A stretch of 64,000 bases of DNA. Source: Sphingobium sp. (GTDB taxonomy: Bacteria; Pseudomonadota; Alphaproteobacteria; Sphingomonadales; Sphingomonadaceae). The position numbers and the translations under genes were made by a program. The DNA lies in assembly GCA_035196065.1 (NCBI GenBank), contig CP136575.1:1145001-1209000 (forward strand), written 5' to 3'. Shown one piece after another: positions 1 to 8,700 of the stretch. The notes below the pieces were generated by a model, which did not search any database, was not told the DNA's origin, and saw only the letters and a list, made by a program, of their open reading frames with translations. Positions within the stretch are counted from its first letter, which is position 1. Each line of letters opens with the position of its first letter.

Positions 1-411
1 CCGGCAGGAACCGTCCATGCGATCGGCGCGGGCATCACTTTGGTCGAGGTGCAGCAATATGCCGACATCACTTATCGGCTGTATGATTATGGCCGTCCGC
101 GCGAACTTCATCTGGATGATGGGGTCGCGGTGTCGAAGGCGACGCCTTATGCCGATGCCCGGTCTGGACGGGCAGAAGGGAATATGCGGCTGGTCGATGG
201 ACCGTTTTTCGAACTTGACCATGTCAACAGCACATCTGCACTTGCCCGGATCAACGGCGATGGTCCTTTTTGGGTTATCCCGATCAAGGGTGAAACGCAA
301 ATTGGTGGTGTGGCGGCAGGGCCAGGGGAATGCCTTTTGCTCGATAGCCTTGCACCGGTTGTCCCCGGCCCGAATGCAACATTGCTGGTCGCACGTGCGG
401 CTGAGGCTTGA
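1..411 (+). CDS. Class I mannose-6-phosphate isomerase, C-terminal part (5' end outside window)
   Basis: The reading frame is open from the first base and ends at a TGA at 409-411, so about 136 C-terminal residues are visible. The visible start, PAGTVHAIGAG followed by EVQQYADITYRLYDYGR, is the cupin core typical of type I phosphomannose isomerases, which interconvert mannose-6-phosphate and fructose-6-phosphate in the cytoplasm with a bound metal. The remaining residues, including a late IKGETQIGG stretch, fit the second cupin-like half. Activity would feed GDP-mannose and polysaccharide synthesis, and a phosphomannomutase-type gene lies 24 kb downstream. The catalytic N-terminal half cannot be checked, so a bifunctional form is not excluded. 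Confidence 0.82.
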   Translation, partial: PAGTVHAIGAGITLVEVQQYADITYRLYDYGRPRELHLDDGVAVSKATPYADARSGRAEGNMRLVDGPFFELDHVNSTSALARINGDGPFWVIPIKGETQIGGVAAGPGECLLLDSLAPVVPGPNATLLVARAAEA

Positions 412-526
412 TCCTTGGGAATTATATGCATTTTGAATACTTGATCGGTCAGCAGGCGTGACCTAAGTGCCTTGAATATACAAAGGTCGGCAAATGACCT
501 GCCACTCATCGGGTAAACGAGTTTAG

Positions 527-667
527 ATGGAAAATCGCGAAATTGTTGGGTTCGCTATTTTGGGCGCAATGGCACTCATTGGCATCGTCATTTATGCACG
601 TTGGGCAAGCAAGAAGCGCGCCTTCCAACGGCGGCAAGCCGGACGCGGCAAGAGTGACGTCAACTGA
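527..667 (+). CDS. Small single-pass membrane protein, 46 aa
   Basis: The ATG at 527 opens a 46-residue frame. After six polar residues (MENREI) comes one hydrophobic segment, about residues 7-23 (VGFAILGAMALIGIVIY), and then a strongly basic tail with KK and RR pairs (about residues 29-43). This layout fits a small inner-membrane protein with a positive cytoplasmic tail. The gene stands 115 bp after the isomerase gene and ends 7 bp before the convergent DUF1801 gene. I do not recognise a family. No strong Shine-Dalgarno is visible, so it is supported mainly by its clean hydrophobic/basic pattern and by filling the gap. Confidence 0.5.
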   Translation: MENREIVGFAILGAMALIGIVIYARWASKKRAFQRRQAGRGKSDVN

Positions 668-674
668 TCGTTAA

Positions 675-1103
675 TCAGCTCTCCGGATATTCCGCCGCCA
701 TATAGGCAAGCGAAGACCGGCACATGTCTTCGAGCACCACCAGATCGATATCCGAGAGCCGTTTCACATAGAGGCACGACTTACCGGTCTTGTGCTTGCC
801 GAGTTTGGCCATCAGTTCAGCATGGCCTTTAAAGCCGTCAATCAGATACAGCACCGTCTGTCCCTTGCGCGGCGAAAATCCGATCCGGCACATTTCGCCT
901 TCCCGGCCGCTGTTGTAGCGGTAACGGTAGCGGCCGAAACCGATGATCGACGGCCCCCACATTGTCGCAGGTTCACCGCTTAACCGCGTCATCAGTGCGA
1001 TCAGGCTGCGCGCATCCGCGCGTTGATTTTCGTCCGCTATGCCTGTGACAAAATCTTCGACGCGCGCCACAGTCGCTTGCGTCTTGTTTTCCGCCTTTGT
1101 CAT
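675..1103 (-). CDS. DUF1801 (YdhG-like) domain protein
   Basis: A 142-aa cytoplasmic protein. The core MWGPSIIGFGRYRYRY, followed by EMCRIGFSPRKGQTVLYL and a C-terminal CLYVKRLSDIDL, matches the DUF1801/YdhG family, whose molecular role is not settled. The ATG at 1103 is chosen because AGGAGG lies a few bases upstream on the minus strand. The frame stays open much further upstream, but that extension runs across the riboswitch and the opposite-strand exporter gene and is not real. It is divergent from the riboswitch-controlled exporter gene, so the 1104-1146 interval must hold both promoters or the promoters overlap. Confidence 0.82.
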   Translation of the reverse strand: MTKAENKTQATVARVEDFVTGIADENQRADARSLIALMTRLSGEPATMWGPSIIGFGRYRYRYNSGREGEMCRIGFSPRKGQTVLYLIDGFKGHAELMAKLGKHKTGKSCLYVKRLSDIDLVVLEDMCRSSLAYMAAEYPES

Positions 1104-1142
1104 GGCTTGCCTCCTTTCAGCCGCTCGACTAGAGGCTAGCGC

Positions 1143-1275
1143 GTCAACTGGGGAGTAGCCAGCCGTTTTTGGGAACGGGTTGTGTGTCAACATATTTGGC
1201 CGAGAGGTCATGGCGCATAAGGGGCGGCGACTGTCGAAAGGCTTGTCGCTCAAGGCGAGACCAATGGCATTGGCG
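1143..1275 (+). promoter_or_regulatory. yybP-ykoY manganese riboswitch (aptamer)
   Basis: The leader carries the signature GGGGAGTAGCC at 1150-1160, then GTCAACATA at about 1186, a GGCCGAGAGGTC hairpin segment, a GGCGACTG...TTGTCGC stem and a GCGAGACC element near 1255. These fit the order of conserved elements in the yybP-ykoY class, including GGGGAGUA and the late (A)AGACC strand that docks at the Mn2+ site. The gene it precedes is a GDT1/UPF0016 exporter, one of the families known to be controlled by this riboswitch. The boundaries are by eye; a covariance-model search would fix them. Confidence 0.78.
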
Positions 1276-1281
1276 ACCTGT

Positions 1282-1336
1282 TCCGGCCGGACAGGGGTGG
1301 CCGGTGACATTGTGTCTGTTTCCTGTCCGGCCCGGA
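1282..1336 (+). promoter_or_regulatory. Riboswitch expression platform: hairpin masking the ribosome-binding site
   Basis: The segment 1282-1295 (TCCGGCCGGACAGG) is complementary to 1322-1336 (CCTGTCCGGCCCGGA) apart from one bulged C, giving about 14 base pairs. The 3' arm runs into the Shine-Dalgarno of the exporter (GGAGA at 1334-1338, ATG at 1345). No T-run follows, so control of translation rather than termination is the likely mechanism. It lies directly after the riboswitch aptamer. Confidence 0.68.
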
Positions 1337-1344
1337 GAATCCGA

Positions 1345-1908
1345 ATGGAAGCCTTTCTTGCCTCGACCGCGGTCGTCACCTTTGCCGAAATCGGTGACAA
1401 GACGATGCTGCTCGCCATCGTACTGGCGACACGCTTTCGCGCGCCGCTGCCCATTATCGCGGGGATATTTGCAGCAACACTGCTCAACCACGCGTTGGCG
1501 GCCTTTGCCGGGCAGCAGGTGGCGGGCCTGCTTGACGCGCCCTGGTTCCGCTGGGCGGTGGCATTGGGTTTTGTCGCAATGGCGTTGTGGACGCTGGTTC
1601 CTGACACAATTGATGAGGATGAAGGCGATGTCGCGCATAGGGGTAGCGTGTTTCTGACCACCGCGATTGCCTTTTTCATTGTCGAAATGGGTGACAAGAC
1701 ACAGGTCGCGACCATCGCACTGGGCGCGCAATATCAATCGGTTTTGTGGGTTGCCGCCGGGACGACACTTGGCATGATGATCGCCAATGTGCCCGCCGTC
1801 TATCTGGGCGAGGAACTGGTGAAGCGTGTGCCGCTCCACATCATGCGCTGGACGGCAGCTTTGCTTTTCCTTGTGCTCGGGCTTTGGCAGATCGCTGCCT
1901 TGATCTGA
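1345..1908 (+). CDS. GDT1/TMEM165 (UPF0016) family putative Mn2+ exporter
   Basis: A 187-aa integral membrane protein. It has the two family motifs E-x-G-D-K-T, one near the N terminus (FAEIGDKTML) and one past the middle (VEMGDKTQV), in the pseudo-symmetric two-times-three-helix layout of UPF0016 proteins. Family members move Mn2+ or Ca2+ out of the cytoplasm, and bacterial ones relieve Mn2+ toxicity. The start at 1345 is preferred because GGAGA sits six bases upstream and earlier in-frame codons fall inside the riboswitch. Mn2+ is expected to raise expression through the leader. The last hydrophobic helix ends at residue 187, matching the usual length. Confidence 0.85.
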   Translation: MEAFLASTAVVTFAEIGDKTMLLAIVLATRFRAPLPIIAGIFAATLLNHALAAFAGQQVAGLLDAPWFRWAVALGFVAMALWTLVPDTIDEDEGDVAHRGSVFLTTAIAFFIVEMGDKTQVATIALGAQYQSVLWVAAGTTLGMMIANVPAVYLGEELVKRVPLHIMRWTAALLFLVLGLWQIAALI

Positions 1909-2079
1909 TGCGCGCAGGACGCGTTGCCCTCTGCTCTGCTGTTTGCCTACCAGCGCCAGTTTCCTGACCGCCCGAACCAAGCGCGGCCCTAAAGCCGGTA
2001 ACGACCTCACTTGCACGGCGTTCCTTCAACTCGGCGAACTTCGATTGCATAGCCAAGGTGATGAGTTCATACTTTGTCG

Positions 2080-3666
2080 ATGCGGCCGGACATAGTTGCT
2101 CCCAAACCCGTCTGGGCCACTTCGCTGTGGCTGTGGTTGGGTATCACCATCTTGGTCATATCGTTCGCGGTAGGCTACCGTGAATATCGCGAAGCACAGG
2201 CACTCAACCGGATCAAATTCGAACGGGCAGTCGATAGCAGTGCGTCGACGCTGCGGATCAGCCTGCGCATGCGAGAAAGCATTACCGAGGCCGCTGCGGC
2301 TGCCTATCGTCCGGCTGCGCTGCTATTTGATGGTGAACTTGAAACGATCGACGAGAGGCTTCTAGACTATATCGGCAACGTCTATTCGTTTGTTTGGGCG
2401 CCGCTGATTACGCCTGCAGACCAAGCGTCGGCCGTTCCCGTGCTTGCGGAAAATGCAGGGCGTCCTGTCCAGCTTTTTGGCGGTCAGCGCAGATCGTTGA
2501 CACCGGCCGAGCAGAACAAGCCACTGGTCGTGATCGCCGATATCATTCCGCGAACTTATGCCAACCGCTCCTCTATCGGGCTGGCGCTGAACAGCATGCC
2601 AATCCCCAGCGCTGCTTTGGCCGATGCACGCAAAAGCGGCAGGGTCACGGCAACCGCGCCGCTGTCTTTGGTTCAACTGCCTGGCGAAAAATCTGTGGTG
2701 CTCTATGCGCCGGTGCGGGATCAGCGCAGCCTGATCGGCTATATTGGCATATCCTATCGGGTGAAGGATCTACTCGGCGGTGTGCAGGAGTCCGGCCCAA
2801 CCGGGTTGCTGCGCATATCCGATGTCGGCCCGGGAACAGGTGGTGGCCTGCTTTTTGAAAGCGACAGCTGGGCACCAATGCGCGCGGTTTCGACCCGGCA
2901 GGTCAAATTTGGCGGCCGGATCTGGGAAGTCGCCTATGCCCGTCCCGCGCAGGACGATGCCGCCATCCAGCGGGGTTTTGCGGCGGGCATGGCCGCCATG
3001 CTGCTGCTGCTGGCGATTGTTGGCATCGCGCTATATCTGATTGATCGCAACCGACGGTTGCAGAAGGCTTTGATCGCACATGGCGAGGCTGAGGAACAGC
3101 TGAAGATCATCGCCGGTGAACTCGCGCACAGGGTGAAAAACGCCTATATGGTTGCGCTTGCGTTGGCTTCGCAAACATTGGGGCGCGATGATCAGGAAGG
3201 GCTGCGCAGCTTTTCGGGCCGGATGCGCGCATTGGCAAAGGCTGCCGATGCCCTGACCGACGGGCGCCAACAATCCGCGTCGCTGCGCGCCGTGTTGGAG
3301 GCTGAACTTCCGGCAAGCGACCAGATTGCCTGCAATGGCCCAGACATTTCTATGCCTGCGGACGCAGTGCAGAACATCCATTTGATGTTTCACGAACTTG
3401 CGACAAATGCCGCAAAACATGGCGCGCTGGCGACGGCCGATGGCAGGGTCAGGGTGGACTGGCAATTGATCGACGGTTCGATCGATTTGGTCTGGCAGGA
3501 AGTCTGCGCCTCGGCACCGGCGGATCTCCCATCGCAAAAGGGCTTTGGGCGCAGCCTTTTGGAAACCATGGTGCCCGAACAGTTGCTTGGCACAGGCGAA
3601 CTTTCGATGACGGCTGAAGGATTGCGCTATGCGATCCGCTTTCCCTTTCCGCACCCTGTGCCTTAG
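2080..3666 (+). CDS. CHASE-domain sensor histidine kinase, HWE/HisKA_2 type
   Basis: A 528-aa inner-membrane kinase. A first membrane helix (about residues 13-33) is followed by an extracytoplasmic CHASE-like region to about residue 300, a second helix (about 303-325), a short coiled linker and the kinase core. The phosphoacceptor lies in LAHRVKN (His about 350). The ATP-binding N-box is HELATNAAKHGA (about 438-449), and the WxE signature of HWE kinases is present (VWQEV). No response regulator adjoins it, so it is an orphan kinase. In alphaproteobacteria HWE kinases often act on the PhyR general-stress circuit, but this link is only inferred. The ATG at 2080 was chosen; an in-frame TTG at 2074 is possible. 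Confidence 0.85.
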   Translation: MRPDIVAPKPVWATSLWLWLGITILVISFAVGYREYREAQALNRIKFERAVDSSASTLRISLRMRESITEAAAAAYRPAALLFDGELETIDERLLDYIGNVYSFVWAPLITPADQASAVPVLAENAGRPVQLFGGQRRSLTPAEQNKPLVVIADIIPRTYANRSSIGLALNSMPIPSAALADARKSGRVTATAPLSLVQLPGEKSVVLYAPVRDQRSLIGYIGISYRVKDLLGGVQESGPTGLLRISDVGPGTGGGLLFESDSWAPMRAVSTRQVKFGGRIWEVAYARPAQDDAAIQRGFAAGMAAMLLLLAIVGIALYLIDRNRRLQKALIAHGEAEEQLKIIAGELAHRVKNAYMVALALASQTLGRDDQEGLRSFSGRMRALAKAADALTDGRQQSASLRAVLEAELPASDQIACNGPDISMPADAVQNIHLMFHELATNAAKHGALATADGRVRVDWQLIDGSIDLVWQEVCASAPADLPSQKGFGRSLLETMVPEQLLGTGELSMTAEGLRYAIRFPFPHPVP

Positions 3667-3736
3667 CGCCAGCCTTGCACGGCGCCGCGCCCCCTGCTAG
3701 CCGCGCCGCAACAGTGGCTCGCGCAAAGGTTCCCCC

Positions 3737-4957
3737 ATGAAAGATTCGATCAAACGTGTCGTCCTCGCTTATTCCGGAGGGCTCGACACCAGCGTCATCC
3801 TGAAATGGCTGCAGGTTGAATATGGCTGTGAGGTTGTGACTTTCACCGCCGATCTTGGGCAGGGCGAAGAACTGGAACCCGCGCGCCAGAAGGCTGTGCT
3901 GATGGGTATCCCTGATCACCATATCTATATCGACGATCTGCGTGAGGAGTTTGTTCGCGACTTCGTCTTCCCGATGATGCGCGCCAACGCCCGTTATGAA
4001 GGCGATTACCTGCTCGGCACATCGATCGCACGGCCGCTGATTTCAAAACGGCTGATCGAAATTGCTCAGGAAACTGGCGCCGATGCCGTCGCCCATGGCG
4101 CAACCGGCAAGGGCAATGACCAGGTGCGGTTCGAATTGTCTGCCTATGCGCTCAACCCCGATATCAAGGTTATCGCCCCTTGGCGCGAATGGGATCTTAC
4201 CAGCCGCACCCGCCTGATCGAATGGGCCGAACAGCATCAGATTCCGGTGCCCAAGGATAAGCGCGGCGAGAGCCCCTTTTCGACAGACGCGAACCTGCTT
4301 CATACTTCGTCCGAAGGCAAATGCCTTGAGGATCCGTGGGAAGAAACCCCCGACTATGTCTATTCGCGCACCGTCAATCCCGAAGATGCGCCGGACAGCC
4401 CTGAATACATCACCATCGATTTCGAAAAGGGCGACGGTGTCGCGCTGAATGGTGAGGCGATGAGCCCCGCGACTCTGCTGGCGGCGTTGAACGATCTGGG
4501 CCGCAAACATGGCATTGGCCGGCTCGATCTGGTCGAGAACCGCTTTGTCGGCATGAAGTCACGCGGCATGTATGAGACGCCCGGTGGTGAAATCTATGCG
4601 CGTGCACATCGCGGTATTGAAAGCATCACATTGGATCGCGGCGCAGCGCATCTGAAAGATGAACTGATGCCCAAATATGCCGAGCTGATTTACAACGGTT
4701 TCTGGTTCTCGCCCGAACGCGAAATGCTGCAGGCGGCGATCGATCATAGCCAAGCCAATGTTTCAGGTACCGTCCGGTTGAAGCTTTACAAGGGCAATGC
4801 CTCAGTCGTCGGGCGCAAGTCGCCTTATAGCCTGTACAGCGAAAAGGTTGTGACATTCGAGGATGATGCCGGTGCCTATGACCAGAAGGATGCGGCAGGC
4901 TTTATCAAACTGAACGCCCTGCGCCTGCGCTTGCTGGCGCGGCAGGGACGCGACTGA
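3737..4957 (+). CDS. argG: Argininosuccinate synthase
   Basis: A 406-aa cytoplasmic enzyme that joins citrulline and aspartate with ATP to form argininosuccinate, the penultimate step of arginine synthesis. The N-terminal PP-loop AYSGGLDTS (residues 11-19) and the ATP/substrate segments [13 protein letters not shown] and [11 protein letters not shown] are all present. The length matches the type I family (about 400 aa). The ATG is 70 bp after the kinase gene, and no terminator is seen before it. No other arg gene is in the window. Confidence 0.97.
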   Translation: MKDSIKRVVLAYSGGLDTSVILKWLQVEYGCEVVTFTADLGQGEELEPARQKAVLMGIPDHHIYIDDLREEFVRDFVFPMMRANARYEGDYLLGTSIARPLISKRLIEIAQETGADAVAHGATGKGNDQVRFELSAYALNPDIKVIAPWREWDLTSRTRLIEWAEQHQIPVPKDKRGESPFSTDANLLHTSSEGKCLEDPWEETPDYVYSRTVNPEDAPDSPEYITIDFEKGDGVALNGEAMSPATLLAALNDLGRKHGIGRLDLVENRFVGMKSRGMYETPGGEIYARAHRGIESITLDRGAAHLKDELMPKYAELIYNGFWFSPEREMLQAAIDHSQANVSGTVRLKLYKGNASVVGRKSPYSLYSEKVVTFEDDAGAYDQKDAAGFIKLNALRLRLLARQGRD

Positions 4958-5011
4958 CGCTGCTGGCAAGGCAATCGCTTTCTTAACCAATTTGCGCTAG
5001 GCGCGGTTGCT

Positions 5012-6367
5012 GTGACACAGCCTGAAACAGCGCCGCACGATCCGCGCCCGATATCTGCCGTCAGTTCGGCGGTCGGGTTGGCGGGGCTTGCCGGATTGGC
5101 GCTGGCGATTGTTGTTGCGCGCAATTTCGGCGCGATGATGAATGGCCTTGGCTTTCCGGGTTGGCCCGAACGTGCCGATGGTCCGCTTTCCGCTCTGGTG
5201 GCCGTTGCGGCTTGCTGCCTGCCGATGGTGTTTTGGTCGCTTTGGGTTGAAAAAGTGCACCGCCGCGCATCGACCGGGATTGATTGGTCGCTTGCCCGGC
5301 CAGTGGCTGAGGTGCTCGACACGAGCATCGTCAAGATTGCCGGGTTATGGGCAACATGGTCCGGGATTGCCGCGCTCTATGCGCTGTGCCGCTGGTATTG
5401 GGACGGGCAATATCTGTTTTCGATGGAGATTTTCTCCGCCGCAGCAATTCCGCTGGTGATTGCGTCAGTGCCTTATGTGATCTGGCTCGATCGCTACCTC
5501 GTCGATCCGCGCGACGGCAGTTGGCATTTCGGTGCTTGGATTGCCGGCCGTAACGATTGGGATGGAGAGGAAATCCGCCACCATTTGCGGGCGTGGGCCG
5601 TTAAAGGATTTTTCCTTGCCTTCATGATCTCGATCGTTCCTGGCGGGTTCAAGGAACTGGTCAATCTGGATGTGGCGGCGGTGCTCGGCAATCCTGTCTT
5701 GCTGGCCAGTGCGCTGATCGCCGCGATGTTTGTTGTCGACGTGCAATTTGCAACTGTCGGTTACATGCTGACGATGAAGCCGCTCGACGCGCATATCCGC
5801 ACTGCCAACCCCTATCTGTCGGGTTGGGTCGCGGCGCTGATTTGCTATCCACCCTTCATTCTGATGAACAATGGCGGGCCATTGGATTATCATGTTGCGA
5901 CCAGCGATTGGGCCTATTGGTTCGAGGGGCAAACGCTATTGCTCTGGGTCTGGGGCGCGATCCTTGTCCTCCTCACCGCCATCTATGCCTGGGCGACCGT
6001 CGCCTTCGGGCTGCGATTTTCGAACCTCACCCATCGCGGCATTTTGACGCATGGTCCCTATCGCTGGACGAAACATCCCGCGTATTTGTCCAAAAATGCT
6101 TATTGGTGGCTGGCGACGTTACCTTTTCTTGTTACCAGTGGCAGCATGACCGACATGATCCGCAATACCGCGCTGCTCATCATGGTTAGCGCTGTTTATT
6201 ACTGGCGCGCAAAGACCGAGGAGAAGCATCTGCTTTCTGATCCGGCCTATGCCGAATATGCCGCATGGATGGATCGCAACGCGCCGGTCACACGTGGCTT
6301 CAATCGTTTGCGGGTGTTATTGCGCGCGCGCATCCGGCCCCAATCTGGACCGCATCCAGCCGAATAG
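5012..6367 (+). CDS. Polytopic membrane protein with C-terminal isoprenylcysteine/phospholipid methyltransferase-like domain
   Basis: A 451-aa protein with roughly ten hydrophobic segments. The last about 120 residues carry the ICMT/PEMT-like signature: RGILTHGPYRWTKHPAYL for the cofactor-binding turn and TEEKHLLSDPAYAEYAAW for the conserved E-x..Y tail. These enzymes methylate membrane lipids or thiols with S-adenosylmethionine. The preceding 300 residues are additional membrane helices of unknown role, so the protein is about twice the size of a minimal family member. It starts at a GTG, 54 bp after argG, with a weak ribosome site. The substrate cannot be inferred. Confidence 0.72.
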   Translation: MTQPETAPHDPRPISAVSSAVGLAGLAGLALAIVVARNFGAMMNGLGFPGWPERADGPLSALVAVAACCLPMVFWSLWVEKVHRRASTGIDWSLARPVAEVLDTSIVKIAGLWATWSGIAALYALCRWYWDGQYLFSMEIFSAAAIPLVIASVPYVIWLDRYLVDPRDGSWHFGAWIAGRNDWDGEEIRHHLRAWAVKGFFLAFMISIVPGGFKELVNLDVAAVLGNPVLLASALIAAMFVVDVQFATVGYMLTMKPLDAHIRTANPYLSGWVAALICYPPFILMNNGGPLDYHVATSDWAYWFEGQTLLLWVWGAILVLLTAIYAWATVAFGLRFSNLTHRGILTHGPYRWTKHPAYLSKNAYWWLATLPFLVTSGSMTDMIRNTALLIMVSAVYYWRAKTEEKHLLSDPAYAEYAAWMDRNAPVTRGFNRLRVLLRARIRPQSGPHPAE

Positions 6368-6434
6368 GGCTTTAACCGCACGATTAATATGATAGCTTCT
6401 CCGCTTGAAATCGAGCGAGGAGGAGAGTCGCGCC

Positions 6435-8183
6435 ATGCATGATATGGTCATTCGCGGCGGTACCATTGTCGATGGTACTGGTGCTGCACGTTTCACCGGC
6501 GATATCGCCATTGATAATGGCCTGATTTCGCAGGTCGGCAAAGTCAGTGGCAGTGGTAAGGAAGAGATTGACGCCGCGGGCATGATTGTCGCGCCGGGCT
6601 GGGTAGATGTGCATACCCATTATGACGGGCAGGCGACCTGGGATCAGGAAATGGCGCCGTCCAGCTGGCACGGGGTGACAACGGTGATTATGGGTAATTG
6701 CGGCGTCGGCTTTGCCCCTGCAAAACCCGACCGGCATGAATGGCTGATCAGCCTGATGGAAGGGGTTGAGGATATCCCCGGGACCGCCCTTGCCGAAGGG
6801 ATGACCTGGAATTGGGAAACCTTCCCCGAATATCTTGATGAACTGGAGAGGTTGCCACGTACCGTCGATGTTGGCACCCATGTGCCGCATGGCGCAGTGC
6901 GCGCCTATGTGCTGGGCGACCGCGAAAAGCCCGGTGCTGTTCCGACGCAGCATGATATTAGCGAAATGTCGCGCATCGTCGAGGAAGGCGTGCGCGCCGG
7001 CGCGCTTGGTTTTTCGACATCGCGCACCGTCCTCCATCGCTCGGTCGATGGCGAACTGGTGCCCGGAACCACGGCGACGGCAGAGGAACTGATTGAGATT
7101 GGCCGCGGCATGGGCCGTGTCGGCTATGGCGTGTTCGAAATGGCGTCGGACCTGATGCGCGATTGGGACGAATTTGGCTGGATGGGCAAAATGAGCCGCG
7201 AAACGGGTCTTCCCGTAACCTTCGCTGCGCTCCAGTCGATTGCCAAGGAACAGCCACTCGATGAGCAGATTCAGCGGATGCGCGCCGAAAATGACAATGG
7301 TGCCAATATCGTTGCGCAGATTGCGCTGCGCGGCAATGGCATCATCATGGCATGGCAGGGTACCGTCCATCCCTTCCGCCTTCGTCCCAGTTGGAAGGCG
7401 ATCGCTGACCTGCCCTGGGCTGAGCAAAAGGCAAAGCTGCTCGATCCGGCTTTCCGCGCACAAATGCTCGCCGATCCGAATGATTTCAGCGAAGTACCCG
7501 ATGACCTGAAAGGCGTTGCCTTCATAATCGGTGCGGGCTGGACGATGCAGTTCGAAATGGATGATGATTTCGATTATGAACCGCAGGCTGATGCCAGCAT
7601 CCAGACGCGCGCCGCCGCAAAGGGGATCAGCGCCGATGAATATGCCTATGATCTGCTGTGTCAGAATGATGGCTCTGGCTTCATCTACCTACCGCTTTTG
7701 AATTATGCCGACGGAAATCTCGACTTCCTCGAAGCGCTTCAGGAATCGGATGATACGGTGAACTCGCTTTCTGATGGCGGCGCGCACTGCGGCACCATCT
7801 GCGACGCTGCCTCGCCCACGTTCATGCTTCAGCATTGGGTGCGTGATCGCAAGCGCGGCAAGCGGATCAGTCTTGAAAATGCCGTCAAGCGCCAGTGCCG
7901 GGATACGGCGGTGCTTTACGGTCTTGAAGATCGAGGCGTTATCGCGCCCGGATATCTTGCCGACCTCAACATCATCGACCTGGACCGTCTGAAACTGGGC
8001 AAGCCCTGGCTCGCCTTTGACCTTCCGGCAGGTGGCAAGCGGCTGCTGCAAAAAGCGGATGGCTATGTCGCGACGATCAAGACGGGTCAGGTGACATTCC
8101 GCGATGGAAAGTGTCAGGGGGCCTATCCCGGTGGTCTCATCCGCGGCCCGCAGCGTGTAGAAATGGCGATAGCCGCCGAATAG
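6435..8183 (+). CDS. N-acyl-D-amino-acid deacylase (amidohydrolase family)
   Basis: A 582-aa metal-dependent hydrolase of the D-aminoacylase branch. The N-terminal beta-sandwich start ([12 protein letters not shown]) leads into the metal motif [10 protein letters not shown] (His60 and His62). A family Cys lies in [10 protein letters not shown], and SDGGAHCG is the late aspartate motif. The C terminus ([13 protein letters not shown]) closes the sandwich. It would release D-amino acids from N-acyl forms, but the exact substrate is unknown. The ATG at 6435 is chosen for the GAGGAGGAGAG about ten bases upstream; a TTG at 6405 would precede that site. A strong terminator follows at 8210. Confidence 0.88.
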   Translation: MHDMVIRGGTIVDGTGAARFTGDIAIDNGLISQVGKVSGSGKEEIDAAGMIVAPGWVDVHTHYDGQATWDQEMAPSSWHGVTTVIMGNCGVGFAPAKPDRHEWLISLMEGVEDIPGTALAEGMTWNWETFPEYLDELERLPRTVDVGTHVPHGAVRAYVLGDREKPGAVPTQHDISEMSRIVEEGVRAGALGFSTSRTVLHRSVDGELVPGTTATAEELIEIGRGMGRVGYGVFEMASDLMRDWDEFGWMGKMSRETGLPVTFAALQSIAKEQPLDEQIQRMRAENDNGANIVAQIALRGNGIIMAWQGTVHPFRLRPSWKAIADLPWAEQKAKLLDPAFRAQMLADPNDFSEVPDDLKGVAFIIGAGWTMQFEMDDDFDYEPQADASIQTRAAAKGISADEYAYDLLCQNDGSGFIYLPLLNYADGNLDFLEALQESDDTVNSLSDGGAHCGTICDAASPTFMLQHWVRDRKRGKRISLENAVKRQCRDTAVLYGLEDRGVIAPGYLADLNIIDLDRLKLGKPWLAFDLPAGGKRLLQKADGYVATIKTGQVTFRDGKCQGAYPGGLIRGPQRVEMAIAAE

Positions 8184-8209
8184 GTGATCGGTACCATGCA
8201 AAGTTCAGA

Positions 8210-8237
8210 TGGGCGCCCGCGTGGCGCCCATTTTTTT
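8210..8237 (+). terminator. Rho-independent terminator after the deacylase gene
   Basis: TGGGCGCC pairs with GGCGCCCA (8210-8217 with 8223-8230) around a five-base loop, followed immediately by seven T residues. It closes the transcription unit ending with the deacylase gene 27 bp upstream. Confidence 0.9.
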
Positions 8238-8335
8238 GCTTACTGCCGCGTTAACCCCATCCCTAGGCGGCAAGTTAACTGCAGTCGGCGATAAATTTGT
8301 TCATCAGCAAATAGGTCATTGCCGAGGAGGAAGAC

Positions 8336-8578
8336 ATGTCGCCCGATTCCACACTGATCGCCGTCACTGCTTTGAGCTTTGCCACGGTGTTTCTCGCGCT
8401 CGTCATCGGCATGTCGGGCGGCGACGCCAAGGCGCTGGCTTCCTCGGTTTCGAAGATGACTCCTGCCGCCCGCAAGCAGGCGCGGATAGATCATCTGAAT
8501 TACCTTACCGAGATTGCCGATGAAGCGATCGAAGCCCGACGAAACGGCAAGAAATTGGGTCGTTGGGACGGCGAATAA
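8336..8578 (+). CDS. Small membrane-anchored hypothetical protein, 80 aa
   Basis: An 80-residue protein with one N-terminal hydrophobic helix (about residues 6-26, IAVTALSFATVFLALVIGM) and a charged cytoplasmic tail (MTPAARKQARIDHLNYLTEIADEA and on) that looks helical. An excellent ribosome site (GAGGAGGAAG) precedes the ATG at 8336. It lies alone between two rho-independent terminators, so it is its own transcript. I do not recognise the family. The clean initiation region and isolated transcript make it a confident gene of unknown role. Confidence 0.78.
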   Translation: MSPDSTLIAVTALSFATVFLALVIGMSGGDAKALASSVSKMTPAARKQARIDHLNYLTEIADEAIEARRNGKKLGRWDGE

Positions 8579-8656
8579 GACATTAATCCCTGGGGCCTTG
8601 GTCCACGATCCCAGCGGTTTGGCAATTCACGCCACCACCGTTTTTCCCCAGGTATT

Positions 8657-8693
8657 GGCGGCCGCACGATCCCCCGGTGCGGCCGCCTTTTTT
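8657..8693 (+). terminator. Rho-independent terminator
   Basis: GGCGGCCGCAC (8657-8667) pairs perfectly with GTGCGGCCGCC (8677-8687), then six T residues. It ends the transcript of the 80-aa membrane protein and stands between it and the convergent lipoprotein gene. Confidence 0.92.
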
Positions 8694-8700
8694 CGAAAGA

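Noticed and set aside
675-1715. Long minus-strand frame joining the DUF1801 gene to sequence opposite the exporter gene
   Set aside because: It runs across the riboswitch and the conserved opposite-strand gene; only the part from ATG 1103 has family sequence and a ribosome site.
1841-2056. 71-aa minus-strand frame after the exporter gene
   Set aside because: No Shine-Dalgarno, overlaps the exporter's 3' end and has no recognisable domain.
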